Shown piece after piece: positions 8,616-17,638 of a stretch of DNA of 33,310 nt. Each line of letters begins with the position of its first letter. The stretch's first letter is position 1. Source of the stretch: Campylobacter sp. (GTDB lineage: Bacteria > Campylobacterota > Campylobacteria > Campylobacterales > Campylobacteraceae); the NCBI GenBank assembly GCA_022775765.1, contig JALFKC010000038.1, positions 1-33,310 on the forward strand, given 5' to 3'. The notes beneath the pieces are model-generated. The model ran no database searches. It had not been told where the DNA came from and saw only the letters and a program-made list of their open reading frames with translations. Position numbers and translations under genes: made by a program.

Positions 8616-8623
8616 AAGAGATA

Positions 8624-8645
8624 GGTTGCAAATTATATTGCAACC
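8624..8645. terminator. hairpin between abgA-like gene and adhesin pseudogene
   Basis: GGTTGCAA (8624-8631) and TTGCAACC (8638-8645) form a perfect 8-bp stem with a 6-base loop, placed between the converging amidohydrolase and adhesin reading frames. T-rich sequence follows on the minus strand. It probably served both genes. Confidence 0.6.
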
Positions 8646-8654
8646 CAAGATAAT

Positions 8655-11495
8655 CTAAAAATGAAATCCTATAGAGGTTTGTAAGGTTGCATTGTTTTGA
8701 CTATCATAGCTAGCTCCAGCTTTAAAAACCCATTTGCCATTATCACTCATTTTAGAAATTCTCAAAGCCATCGCAGACTCACTCTCAAAATATCCCCTAC
8801 TTAGTGAAAGCATACCTTTTCCAGGAATTGTGGATTATATGATCCCACCCAAAGCCACCGCAGAAGCCACGTCCGCTCTTGCTTCGTCTCTGAGCTCTTT
8901 GATATTTTCATTTGTTACACGCATTGCTTGGTTTAATTGGTTTAGATTTACCGAATCCGTGCCTTGAGTGGCTGAGGCGAGATTTGTGATTTTGGTGCCA
9001 TTCATATTTATGCATCTGCAGTGATAGCTGGGTCTGCTTTGCCATTTTTGCCTGTGATTTTGATACCATCTGATGAAATTTCAGTTGAGGCTTGGCTATT
9101 TTTTACAATAATGCCATTTTGATTTAGAGTTGTTAAGCTAGTTTCATCGCCAAATTTAACATTATCAGCCAAAGAGACTCTTATGCTATCACTTCCTTTT
9201 CTATCAAGTCTAACATTTTCTCCGGCGATAAATTTAATCTTTTTATCTTTTATATCACTATCATCGCCTTTTATGATTTTTTTGCCATCCGCAACTGTTT
9301 CACCACCATCATTTCATACGCCAATAGTGGTTATAAAATCTTTCGCAGAGTCATTGATTTGATTTCTTACATATTGATACACATCCGCCTCACTTACCGC
9401 ATTTGAGCTATTTTGAGTGATTTTTGTATTGTCACTTTGGATATTGCCATCTATATCAGTAGTGATATATACTCTCCTAAATTTACGCCATCTTTATCCA
9501 TTTTGACTTCGCTATCTTTTATGGAAATTTCAGTCGTTGCAGTTAAGCTAGTGGCTTTAAACATTTGCTGTAGCAATTCTTAAAACACCATCATCATCAA
9601 AATATGTCATAATATTTTTGCCACCGTCAAAATTTTTGTTTTCTGTATTTTCATCCGCACCTTTAATTTGCAAAGTTTCGCTGATTAGTTTTTCATTGCC
9701 GATATTAGTCCTGACTTTTATTTTGCCACTTTTTTCCGCGATTGTGCTTTCTAAATTTGAAATTTTTTCATATAGTTGCGAACCATTTATAGCGTCTGTG
9801 CTAGTTTCAGAAATTTCACCATCAGCTAAATTTGTGATTTGTTTCCCGCCCATATCAAGCTTTTCATTTGTCATCTCAACAAAGCCAACTTTTATGCTTT
9901 CTTTAGTTATTTGTGGTGAATTTTTTAATGGTATTATCTTTATCTACAAATTGAAGTCCGGTTGAATTTAATAAAACTTTGTTTTTATCATTACCAACAA
10001 GTTCAACGCTTGATAAATTTTTAAAATCACTATTTAGTGAGTAGGTTATATTATTATCTTTGGCATTATATGAGACAAAATTTTCATCTGATATATCTTT
10101 TTCTGCTAGAAAGGTTATTTTATTATCATCAGCTTTTATCTCATCAAATGTGCCATTAGAATTTGCTCTTATGCTAAATAGGGTTGCGTCCTTGTCGAGT
10201 TTTTGATCAACTTGGCTAAATGCACTTTTGAGTTGGGCGACATTGACCGCGTCTGCATCATCTGAGTCTGCTGCTACACTTGTGATTTGGCGAGTGACAT
10301 TGTGCTCTTTGCTTCCTTTGACAAAGTTACCCACTGAAACTGTTGCAGCCATAAAATACCACTCTCCACCTTTTGATGGAGTATCTTGATTGAAGTTATA
10401 TCCAGCTACGCCTTTGTCTCTATTGGATAGAGAGTTTGCACCCAGGGCTAAGCTGTTTTGTATAGTAGCTTTAGTATTGTAGCCAATAGCGTTGAGGTTA
10501 TTTGCTGTGGCTTCAGCCTCCATTCCTATGGCAGCAGAGTTTTGCCTCTTGGCAAACGCTCTTGTTTCTATAGCAGTAGCGTAGGAATTGCTTAGACTTT
10601 TACCTGTGGCAAATTCTGCTTTTCCTTCTAGATTGTTAAAAATTGCTATTTGGCTTGGATTGCCAGCTATAGCTCTTGCACCAATGGCAGTAGAGCCGTT
10701 ATTATAGCTTGAGAGTGAGTTTTATGACAACCACACCACATTACCTTTGGCAAAAGATGGTGCGTATGTTGGGCCGCCTTTTGCTTCGCTTCTTGGCTTT
10801 AGCCCACCACTAGAATCATCGCCACCTATAACGATAGAACCTATGCCATCTACAAAGGTATCATTTCCTATGGCTGTAGAGTTGTATTGCATAGATTTAG
10901 CCCTTGTGCCGATAGCAACAGACTAAGAGCCTTTGGCGTAGGAGTATGGTCCTATAGCAGTTGCACCCATATAGCTATTGCTTCCACCAAATGATTGAGA
11001 GCCTATACCTACGGCGATTGAACCAGGACTATAAGCTAGAGAATTTGTGCCTATGTTTATAGTATCTGACCAACTTGAGGTTTTAGCACCTATATCAATG
11101 TAGCCTTGTGCGGGACTAAGAGTTCCTTGTTTGCCAGCATTAGTTCCTAAAAATATAGAATTTGTTGAGTTTGTGCCAACTTCTATATCCTTGCCGATGA
11201 CTAAGGCGCTATTGCTTTTATTTTTGACATTTTTGCCAATAGCGATTGCATTCTCAGCACTAGCGTTTGTGTCGTTTCCGATGCCTATAGAGTATTTGCT
11301 TTTGGCATCTGCACCTTTGCCAATAGCCACAGCAGTATCTCGCCTTTTGCTACTTTAGGATTCTCCTCCATAGGCACCGTCAGCTAAGTAGGCTAAGAGA
11401 TTTGGCGTGGCTACACATAAAAGTGCACACACGAGACTTATTTTAATTTTGTTTTTGACAACACACTTGTTGTTTAATTTGAATTTTCTATCCAT
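8655..11495 (-). pseudogene. decayed trimeric autotransporter adhesin (YadA-like)
   Basis: Read from ATG at 11495 (ribosome-binding site AAGGAA), the remains show a complete trimeric autotransporter. There is an extended signal peptide (KISLVCALLCVATPNLLA), YadA head repeats (AIGKG, AIGPYSYAKGS, SLALGANS units, about 10450-11330), and the neck ITSVAADSDDADAVNVAQLK (about 10230-10300). A second neck follows near 9800 (GGKQITNLADGE, DAINGSQLYE), then stalk, then the anchor domain ending in LQTSIGFHF and TAG at 8655-8657. It is broken many times. In-frame stops lie at 11355-11357, 10923-10925, 10722-10724, 9314-9316, 9008-9010 and 8835-8837. Frame changes occur near 9903, 9560, 9455 and 9005. 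Intact relatives form trimeric surface adhesins. No functional product is expected, though the piece at 10923-11330 stays open. Confidence 0.93.
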
Positions 11496-11588
11496 AAAAT
11501 TCCTTAGGATTGTAGTAAGATTGTTTATTTTGCAATATTATTAATTAATAATAAATTAAATCAAAAAATTAAATTTTTTAGATAAAAA

Positions 11589-12406
11589 TTAAAATCCTTG
11601 CAGATAGAGAGTTTTGTAGTTTTGGCAGCTAACACTATCTCCAAATTTACAGCCTTTGGCATAAAAATCTTTTGAAATAGTTAAATTTTGGTCTATAAAT
11701 TCATTATTTGCGTAAATTTTCCCTAAATTCTTGCAAGGGTTAGTCTCACCAAATTTACAAGCTTTTTTTAGATAGTCTATTTTTTCATCGCCAAAAAGTG
11801 TAGCCAACTTAAGGCAAGAAGCGGTGTGTTTTTTATTACAGGCAAAATCTAATATCTCTCTTGCTTTTGTTTGGTTTAGAGATATTTTTGGATTTAGATA
11901 AATCTCTGCTAACTCGGTGTAGTTTTCAAATACACCAATTTTGCAAGTTTCATCTAAAATTTCAATGCCTTTTTTGGTGTCAATTTTAACGCCTTGCCCG
12001 TTTAGATAGGTTTTGGCTAAATTTTTGCAGCCATTTGTTTCTGTGTAGGATTTTTTGTCTTTGATGCAACTTTTTTGAAGCATTGTGTAAGCTTTAAACT
12101 CATCTTTTTCCGTGCAACACCGTTTTCAAGCATAATTCCAGCATTCAAACAGGCATTTAAATACCCATTTTTGTAAGATAGAGTGAAGTAGTTGTAAGCT
12201 TTTGTTTTATTCATATCAACGCTGTCTGCATTTAAAAACATAGACCTAAAATATAGCAGCTCTTTGTATTGTTTTTAAAACAGCTATTTTTAAGCAAATT
12301 TAATGCTATATCATACTCGCTGACACTTTTTGCATTTACCGCTTTTTGTAAATCATCTGCTTTTATCAAAGAAAAAAATAAATAAAAATATAATAAAAAT
12401 TCTCAT
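11589..12406 (-). pseudogene. frameshifted Sel1-like/Hcp-type repeat protein
   Basis: Pieces in successive frames join into one secreted Sel1-repeat protein. A hydrophobic signal peptide starts at ATG 12406 (MRIFIIFLFIFF). Then come SLIKADDLQKAVNAK with SCYILGL, the segment FLNADSVDMNKTKAYNYF with ACLNAGIMLENG, and the long C-terminal piece starting near EKDEFKAYTMLQKSC. That last piece runs through several repeats (GCKNLAKTYLNGQGV, SCLKLATLF, PCKNLGKIYANN, SCQNYKTLYLQGF). Frame changes lie near 12370, 12236 and 12110. Paired cysteines spaced as in Helicobacter cysteine-rich proteins (Hcp) suggest a disulfide-locked periplasmic or secreted solenoid. The 164-residue C-terminal ORF (11589-12083) could still be translated but has no signal peptide. 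Confidence 0.82.
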
Positions 12407-12612
12407 TCGAAACCTTTAAATACAAAATAAATGCAAATTATAGTAATTTTTGATAAATTTGAGTAAAGATATAAATTTACCTTAAAATTTGATGATAAAT
12501 TTAAAAATATTATTTAAGTTGCTTACGCAGATATATTTTTATAAACCGTTTGCAAAATTTACCTAGATTACCAAAAAAACTGCTTTGCATCTTAAATCAA
12601 TAGATTAAAACT
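12407..12612. other. AT-rich non-coding gap
   Basis: This 206-base stretch lies between the Sel1 pseudogene start and the end of lptB. I see no open frame with start signals, no RNA gene and no convincing terminator. It is very AT-rich with repeated AAATTT words, and presumably holds the dead gene's promoter. Confidence 0.5.
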
Positions 12613-13341
12613 CTAAATTTGAAGTCTAAAATTTTCACCCAAATAATATTTTCTAACCAGTTCGTTTTCAGCGACCTCTTGTGAGTTTCCGCTAAACAAA
12701 ATTTCCCCATCTTTCATCACATACGCTCTATCACAAATCGCCAAAGTCTCTCTAACATTGTGATCTGTTATCAAAACACCGATATTTAGATTTTTAAGCT
12801 CTTTTACGATATTTTGGATATCGCCCACCGCGATAGGATCGACCCCAGCAAACGGTTCATCAAGAAGTAAGAAATTTGGCGTTATCACAAGACTTCTTGC
12901 AATTTCGCACCGCCTTCTTTCGCCACCACTAAGGCTTACTCCAAGTCGGTCTCTAATTGGTTCAATATTCAAAAGATTTAGCATTTCATCGACCTTTGCT
13001 ATCGCTTCATCTCTGTTTTTGTAATTTATCTCAGCAGCTAACAAGAGATTTTCTTCTACGCTTAGATCCTTAAAAACGCTACTTTCTTGAGGTAGATATC
13101 CTATGCCGTTTTGAGCTCTTTTGTGAAGTGGCATTTTGGTGATATTTTCGCTATTAAGCAAAATTTCACCACTTGTTACAGGGATTAGCCCACACACCAT
13201 ATAAAAAGTCGTCGTTTTCCCAGCACCATTTGCCCCAAGTAGCCCTACTATCTCACTGCTTTGAATTTCCATAGAAATTCCTTTGATAATTTGCGTTTTT
13301 TTGATAGTTTTTTTTAGATCTTTTACTTCAAGTTTATGCAA
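12613..13341 (-). CDS. lptB: LPS export ABC transporter ATP-binding protein LptB
   Basis: LptB is the cytoplasmic ATPase that powers LPS (here lipooligosaccharide) extraction by LptFG and transport along the Lpt bridge. The 242 residues contain Walker A GANGAGKTT (about 35-43), the Q-loop region YLPQESSVF, the signature LSGGERRR, Walker B with FLLLDEPFAGVDP, and the H-loop ITDHNVRE. The match to LptB rather than a generic ABC protein rests on GIGYLPQESSVFKDLSVEENL and the short length. The start is TTG at 13341, which overlaps the end of tsaE by 8 bases and has GAGG about 8 bases upstream inside tsaE. In C. jejuni I recall lptB being followed by rpoN; here decayed genes follow. Confidence 0.94.
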   Translation of the reverse strand: MHKLEVKDLKKTIKKTQIIKGISMEIQSSEIVGLLGANGAGKTTTFYMVCGLIPVTSGEILLNSENITKMPLHKRAQNGIGYLPQESSVFKDLSVEENLLLAAEINYKNRDEAIAKVDEMLNLLNIEPIRDRLGVSLSGGERRRCEIARSLVITPNFLLLDEPFAGVDPIAVGDIQNIVKELKNLNIGVLITDHNVRETLAICDRAYVMKDGEILFSGNSQEVAENELVRKYYLGENFRLQI

Positions 13342-13741
13342 GTTCTACCTCGTATTTTCGTTTATTATTTAAATTTGTTATGTTGATTGTGTTGCACTCT
13401 AGCCCTAAATTTTCAAGCCTAGCTTTCAAATCATCATTACCCCACTCAACAAGATGAAGTCCATCTTCAAAAAAGTTCTCAAAAAGCCCATTTTGCAAAA
13501 TTTCATCAATTGAAGTTTGATATAGATCATAGTGATAAATTTGCCCGTAATTTTGCATAATAGAAAAGGTCGGCGAAGTCACATTTGCACTGATTTCACG
13601 CGATTTTACTATCTCTTTTACGAGAGTAGTTTTGCCACTAGCTAAATTTCCTCTAAGCAAAATCACACCTTCATCTGGCAAGAGTTTTACAACGCTAGCA
13701 ATCTCACTCTCGCTAAGGATAAGCTCATATTTTTTTGACAT
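13334..13741 (-). CDS. tsaE: tRNA threonylcarbamoyladenosine biosynthesis ATPase TsaE
   Basis: TsaE (YjeE family) is the P-loop ATPase that, with TsaB and TsaD, makes t6A at position 37 of ANN-decoding tRNAs. The 135-residue protein has Walker A GNLASGKTT, switch ANVTSPTFSIMQNY, YHYDLYQ, and LVEWGND, all typical of the family. I use ATG 13741 (MSKKYELIL); the open frame runs further upstream to 13813, but that overlaps the S4 gene more deeply and reads unlike TsaE. It overlaps the S4 gene by 17 bases and lptB by 8 bases, so the three genes form one compact minus-strand operon. Confidence 0.93.
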   Translation of the reverse strand: MSKKYELILSESEIASVVKLLPDEGVILLRGNLASGKTTLVKEIVKSREISANVTSPTFSIMQNYGQIYHYDLYQTSIDEILQNGLFENFFEDGLHLVEWGNDDLKARLENLGLECNTINITNLNNKRKYEVELA

Positions 13742-13970
13742 ATTTATCCTGTTCGTTTTTGGGCGTATTTTTGATGGTTGGAATTTGCAAAACTTCATAA
13801 TTTTGCTCACCATTTAAAAACTTAATATTTATGATATCGCCCACTTTAACCTCTTTGGCTGGTTTGACTTGAGTGCCATTAATATAGACAACTCCGCTTT
13901 TACACATATCTTCGCTAACTGCACGCCTTTTTGTGATATTGACTGCATTTAAAAATTTATCCACTCTCAT
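13725..13970 (-). CDS. S4-domain RNA-binding protein, RqcP/Hsp15-like
   Basis: An 81-residue S4 protein. The fold is clear from MRVDKFLNAVNITKRRAVSED, followed by GVVYINGTQVKPAKEVKVGD and a beta-rich end. Small proteins of this type bind the large ribosomal subunit; RqcP helps RqcH add C-terminal alanine tails to stalled nascent chains, and Hsp15 acts on stalled 50S-peptidyl-tRNA. The size and the MRVDKFL/KRR pattern fit RqcP best. RqcH is not in the window, so the role is inferred. It is first in the operon with tsaE and lptB, and diverges from argG across a 118-base promoter region. Confidence 0.85.
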   Translation of the reverse strand: MRVDKFLNAVNITKRRAVSEDMCKSGVVYINGTQVKPAKEVKVGDIINIKFLNGEQNYEVLQIPTIKNTPKNEQDKYVKKI

Positions 13971-14024
13971 ACGCGTAATTTTATCAAAGCAATCTAAAAA
14001 TTTAGCTAAATTCAGCCTGTTTTA

Positions 14025-14053
14025 TTGTTTTTAAATCTCTAATAAGCTAAAAT
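14025..14053 (+). promoter_or_regulatory. candidate promoter of argG
   Basis: TTGTTT (14025-14030) and TAAAAT (14048-14053) are 17 bases apart, 36 bases before the argG ATG. A moderate match to the sigma70 consensus. The same gap (13971-14088) must hold the divergent promoter of the S4/tsaE/lptB operon. Confidence 0.45.
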
Positions 14054-14088
14054 ATTACCCATTTTAGAAATTTCTTAAGGATAAATTT

Positions 14089-15312
14089 ATGAAAAAAGAT
14101 GTAAAAAAAGTAGTTTTGGCATATTCGGGTGGACTTGATACTAGTATCATCCTAAAATGGCTTGGTGATGAGTATGGGTGCGAAGTTGTAACTTTTACTG
14201 CGGATATCGGACAGGGTGAAGAGGTAGAACCAGCTAGAAAAAAGGCTCTTAGTTTAGGTATAAAGCCTGAAAATATATTCATCGAAGACTTAAGAAATGA
14301 GTTTGTAAAAGATTATGTATTTCCAATGTTTAGAGCAAATGCACTTTATGAGGGTGAGTATTTGCTAGGAACTAGCATAGCAAGGCCACTTATCGCAAAA
14401 AGACTAGTTGAAATCGCTGCAAAAGTTGGCGCTGACGCGATAAGCCATGGGGCAACTGGCAAAGGAAATGACCAAGTAAGATTTGAACTAGGTGCTTACG
14501 CTCTAAACCCCGATATCAAAGTGATAGCACCCTGGAGAGAGTGGGATCTAAACAGCCGCGAAAAGCTCTTAGCTTACGCTAAAAATAATGGTATCGAAAT
14601 CAATACAAAGCCTGGCAAATCACCGTATTCAATGGACGCAAATTTACTTCATATATCTTATGAGGGACTTGTGCTTGAAGACCCAAATCACGCACCTGAA
14701 GATAGTATGTGGCGATGGACTAATAGCCCAAAAACTGCCCCTGATAGCTCTGAAGTGATCGAACTAACATTTAAAAACGGCGATATAGTTGCGATTGATG
14801 GTAAAAACCTTGAGCCTTATGAAGTGCTTACAAAATTAAATGAACTTGGTGCAAAGCACGGTATCGGTAGGCTTGATCTGGTAGAAAATAGATATGTGGG
14901 TATGAAAAGTAGGGGGTGTTATGAAACCCCGGGTGGAACTATTATCCTAAAAGCTCACAGAGCTATGGAAAGTCTAACCTTAGATAGAGAGGCTGCACAT
15001 CTAAAAGATGAGCTTATGCCACACTACGCAAGCCTAATCTACAATGGCTACTGGTTTAGTCCTGAAAGACTTATGCTTCAAGCTTTGATTGACAAATCTC
15101 AAGAGCATGTAAATGGCAAAGTTAGGCTTGAGCTTTACAAAGGCAATGTTATAATTCTAGGTAGAAGTAGCGATACTGACAATCTATTTAATACCGCATA
15201 TTCGACTTTTGAAGAAGATAGTGTGTATGATCAAAAAGACGCAAATGGCTTTATTAAGCTAAATGCACTTAGATTTATTATAGCTGGCAAAAACGGCAGA
15301 AAACTTGATTAA
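14089..15312 (+). CDS. argG: argininosuccinate synthase
   Basis: ArgG joins citrulline and aspartate with ATP to make argininosuccinate, the penultimate step of arginine synthesis. The 407-residue protein carries the N-type PP-loop AYSGGLDTS (11-19), [15 protein letters not shown], the citrulline/aspartate segment [20 protein letters not shown], and [12 protein letters not shown]. Length is typical. It has AAGGA before the ATG, and is first in a run argG-rplI-hslV-hslU-era that I recall from other campylobacters, where ribosome, protease and GTPase genes share a transcript with it. No ARG box was found. Confidence 0.97.
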   Translation: MKKDVKKVVLAYSGGLDTSIILKWLGDEYGCEVVTFTADIGQGEEVEPARKKALSLGIKPENIFIEDLRNEFVKDYVFPMFRANALYEGEYLLGTSIARPLIAKRLVEIAAKVGADAISHGATGKGNDQVRFELGAYALNPDIKVIAPWREWDLNSREKLLAYAKNNGIEINTKPGKSPYSMDANLLHISYEGLVLEDPNHAPEDSMWRWTNSPKTAPDSSEVIELTFKNGDIVAIDGKNLEPYEVLTKLNELGAKHGIGRLDLVENRYVGMKSRGCYETPGGTIILKAHRAMESLTLDREAAHLKDELMPHYASLIYNGYWFSPERLMLQALIDKSQEHVNGKVRLELYKGNVIILGRSSDTDNLFNTAYSTFEEDSVYDQKDANGFIKLNALRFIIAGKNGRKLD

Positions 15313-15327
15313 ATTTAAAGGAGAGAG

Positions 15328-15771
15328 ATGAAAGTATTACTTATAAAAGATGTAAAAAGTTTGGGTAAAGCAGGGGAAATAAAAGATGTAAAAGATGGCT
15401 ATGGCAATAACTTTTTGATAGCAAAAGGTTTAGCAAAAGCTGCTACCAACGAAGTTATTAGACAGTATGAGGCAAATAAGAAAAAAGAGGCCGAAGAGCT
15501 TAGATACGAGATAGAAAATATCAAAAAATTAGCAAGTGAGCTTAATGACATAAGGGTTATTATCAAAAAACAAGTTGGCGTAAATGACGCACTATTTGGC
15601 TCAGTTACAAAAGATGAAATCTCAAATGCACTCAAAGAGCAAAAAGGCTATGATATCGATAAAAAGCTTCTTGATATAGAGACTGTAAAAACCATAGGAA
15701 TTTACGATGTCAAGGTGAAATTTAAACACGGAATTCAAGGTAAATTTGAGATAAAAGTTGAGGCTGAGTAA
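15328..15771 (+). CDS. rplI: 50S ribosomal protein L9
   Basis: L9 binds 23S rRNA near the L1 stalk and helps keep the reading frame. The 147 residues show the N-terminal RNA-binding domain with [18 protein letters not shown] and the [14 protein letters not shown] signature, a long connecting helix (about 40-75), and a C-terminal domain. AAAGGAGAGAG precedes the ATG, only 15 bases after argG. Its stop codon TAA overlaps the hslV ATG (TAATG). Confidence 0.97.
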   Translation: MKVLLIKDVKSLGKAGEIKDVKDGYGNNFLIAKGLAKAATNEVIRQYEANKKKEAEELRYEIENIKKLASELNDIRVIIKKQVGVNDALFGSVTKDEISNALKEQKGYDIDKKLLDIETVKTIGIYDVKVKFKHGIQGKFEIKVEAE

Positions 15772-16313
15772 TGTTTGAAGCGACAACCATACTTGCCTAT
15801 AAGGGCAAAAACGCTTCAGTTATTGGCGGAGATGGGCAGGTTACTTTTGGGCATACAGTTTTAAAAGGAACTGCTACAAAGATACGCAAAATCGGTCAAG
15901 ATGGTAAGGTTTTGGCTGGTTTTGCAGGAAGTACAGCAGATGCGTTTAATCTTTTTGATATGTTTGAGGGGTGTTTAAGCTCAGCCAAAAATGACCTTCT
16001 AAGGGCAGTTATTGAGTTTAGCAAAGAGTGGCGAAAGGATAAATATTTAAGAAAACTTGAAGCTATGATGATAGTCCTTGATAGAAAACATCTGTTTTTA
16101 TTGAGTGGAAATGGCGATGTAGTTGAGCCAGATGATGATAAAATAGTAGCTATTGGAAGTGGTGGAAACTACGCACTTAGTGCGGCTAGAGCACTTGATA
16201 AATTTGGGGCTTTGGATGAGGAAAATCTCGTTAAAGAGAGTCTTAAAATCGCCAGTGAAATTTGTATCTATACAAACTCAAATATCAAAACTTATGTGTT
16301 AAAGGATAATTAA
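15771..16313 (+). CDS. hslV: ATP-dependent protease subunit HslV
   Basis: HslV (ClpQ) is the proteasome-like threonine peptidase that pairs with HslU. The 180 residues match the family throughout: [19 protein letters not shown], the [12 protein letters not shown] helix, and [13 protein letters not shown]. The protein starts MFEATTI rather than MTTI, so the usual Thr nucleophile is residue 5. A short leader would have to be removed, or another residue used, as discussed for Bacillus CodW (MSSFHATTI). The stop overlaps the hslU ATG, so the two subunits are translationally coupled. Confidence 0.95.
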   Translation: MFEATTILAYKGKNASVIGGDGQVTFGHTVLKGTATKIRKIGQDGKVLAGFAGSTADAFNLFDMFEGCLSSAKNDLLRAVIEFSKEWRKDKYLRKLEAMMIVLDRKHLFLLSGNGDVVEPDDDKIVAIGSGGNYALSAARALDKFGALDEENLVKESLKIASEICIYTNSNIKTYVLKDN

Positions 16314-17629
16314 TGCTTCTTCCAAAACAGATAGTAAATGAACTTAATAACTATATAATAGGACAAGATGAAGCCAAAAAAGTCATAGCTGTTGCACTTA
16401 GAAACAGATATAGGCGAATGCAGCTTGATGAAAATATGCAAAATGAGATAATTCCAAAAAATATTTTGATGATAGGCTCGACTGGCGTTGGCAAAACTGA
16501 GATAGCTAGGAGACTCTCAAAGCTTTTTGGATTGCCATTTGTAAAGGTTGAGGCTAGTAAATACACCGAAGTTGGCTTTGTTGGTAGGGATGTTGAGAGT
16601 ATGGTTAGAGACCTTGCTATGGCGTCACTAAATTTAGTAAAAAATGAAGAAAAAGAGAAAAACAGAGACAAAATAGATGAGTATGTAGAAAAGATTATCC
16701 TAGAAAAGCTTCTTCCGCCACTTCCAAAAGGGGCGAGTGAAGAGAAGATGGCTGATTATGAAAAAAGCTATCAAAAAATGCTACAAAGGCTAAATAGCGG
16801 ACAGCTTGATAATCTAAATATTGAGATAGAGGTTTCGCAAAGTGCTTTTGAATCAAACCCAAATTTGCCACCTGAGATGGCGAATATGCAAGAGAGTTTC
16901 ATAAAAGTTATAGGAATTTCAAGCAAAAAAGTCAAAAAAGAGCTGCCTATAAAAGACGCTAAAATCGCACTTCAAAGTGAAGCAAGTGATAAAATACTAG
17001 ATATGGAACGAATAAAGCAGGATGCCTTAAAAAGAGCTGAAAATCAAGGCATAATTTTTATAGATGAGATCGATAAAATCGCCGTTGGCTCGTCAAACTC
17101 AAGACAGGACCCAAGCAAAGAGGGCGTGCAAAGAGATCTGCTTCCAATAGTTGAGGGAAGTAGCGTAAATACCAAGCTTGGTGTATTAAACACAGACCAT
17201 ATACTTTTTATTGCTGCTGGAGCTTTTCATATGAGTAAGCCAAGCGATTTAATTCCAGAGCTTCAGGGACGTTTTCCGCTTAGAGTTGAGCTTGATAGCC
17301 TTGATGAAAACGCACTTTTTGAGATACTTTTTAAGACCAAAAACTCACTTCTTAAGCAGTATCAAGCACTTCTTAGTGTTGAGAATATTGAGATTGAGTT
17401 TAGTGAAGATGGTATAAGAAAAATCGCTAAATTTGCAAGTCTTGCAAATGAAAAAATCGAAGATATCGGTGCTAGAAGGCTTCATACTATTATGGAAAAG
17501 CTTCTTGAAGATGTTGGGTATGATGTTGAAAAATACAGTGGCAAAAGTCTAAAAATTGATGCAGAGTTTGTAGAAAATAAGCTTGACGCTGTGGTTTCTA
17601 ATGAGGATTTGGCAAAATATATCTTGTAG
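16313..17629 (+). CDS. hslU: ATP-dependent protease ATPase subunit HslU
   Basis: HslU (ClpY) is the AAA+ hexamer that unfolds substrates and feeds them to HslV. Walker A is GSTGVGKTE (55-63), Walker B FIDEIDKIA, sensor/arginine-finger region ELQGRFPLRVEL, and the pore loop lies near GFVGRDVE. The variable I domain spans about 110-235. The C-terminal tail DLAKYIL is the part that inserts into HslV. 438 residues is normal. It overlaps hslV by one base and is followed 9 bases later by era. Confidence 0.97.
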   Translation: MLLPKQIVNELNNYIIGQDEAKKVIAVALRNRYRRMQLDENMQNEIIPKNILMIGSTGVGKTEIARRLSKLFGLPFVKVEASKYTEVGFVGRDVESMVRDLAMASLNLVKNEEKEKNRDKIDEYVEKIILEKLLPPLPKGASEEKMADYEKSYQKMLQRLNSGQLDNLNIEIEVSQSAFESNPNLPPEMANMQESFIKVIGISSKKVKKELPIKDAKIALQSEASDKILDMERIKQDALKRAENQGIIFIDEIDKIAVGSSNSRQDPSKEGVQRDLLPIVEGSSVNTKLGVLNTDHILFIAAGAFHMSKPSDLIPELQGRFPLRVELDSLDENALFEILFKTKNSLLKQYQALLSVENIEIEFSEDGIRKIAKFASLANEKIEDIGARRLHTIMEKLLEDVGYDVEKYSGKSLKIDAEFVENKLDAVVSNEDLAKYIL

Positions 17630-17638
17630 GATAAATTT

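Noticed and set aside
8734-8967. Plus-strand open frame of 77 residues
   Set aside because: It lies opposite the anchor domain of the adhesin pseudogene, whose minus-strand translation is clearly YadA-like; no ribosome-binding site or family match.
9557-9874. Separate gene for the second YadA neck fragment
   Set aside because: It has no signal peptide and joins by frame change to fragments on both sides; it is part of one broken gene.
10923-11330. Stand-alone head-repeat protein
   Set aside because: It shares its frame with the signal peptide upstream and the neck downstream, cut only by single stop codons.
11496-11588. Possible small gene or RNA between the two pseudogenes
   Set aside because: Only 93 very AT-rich bases; the leader of the dead adhesin explains it.
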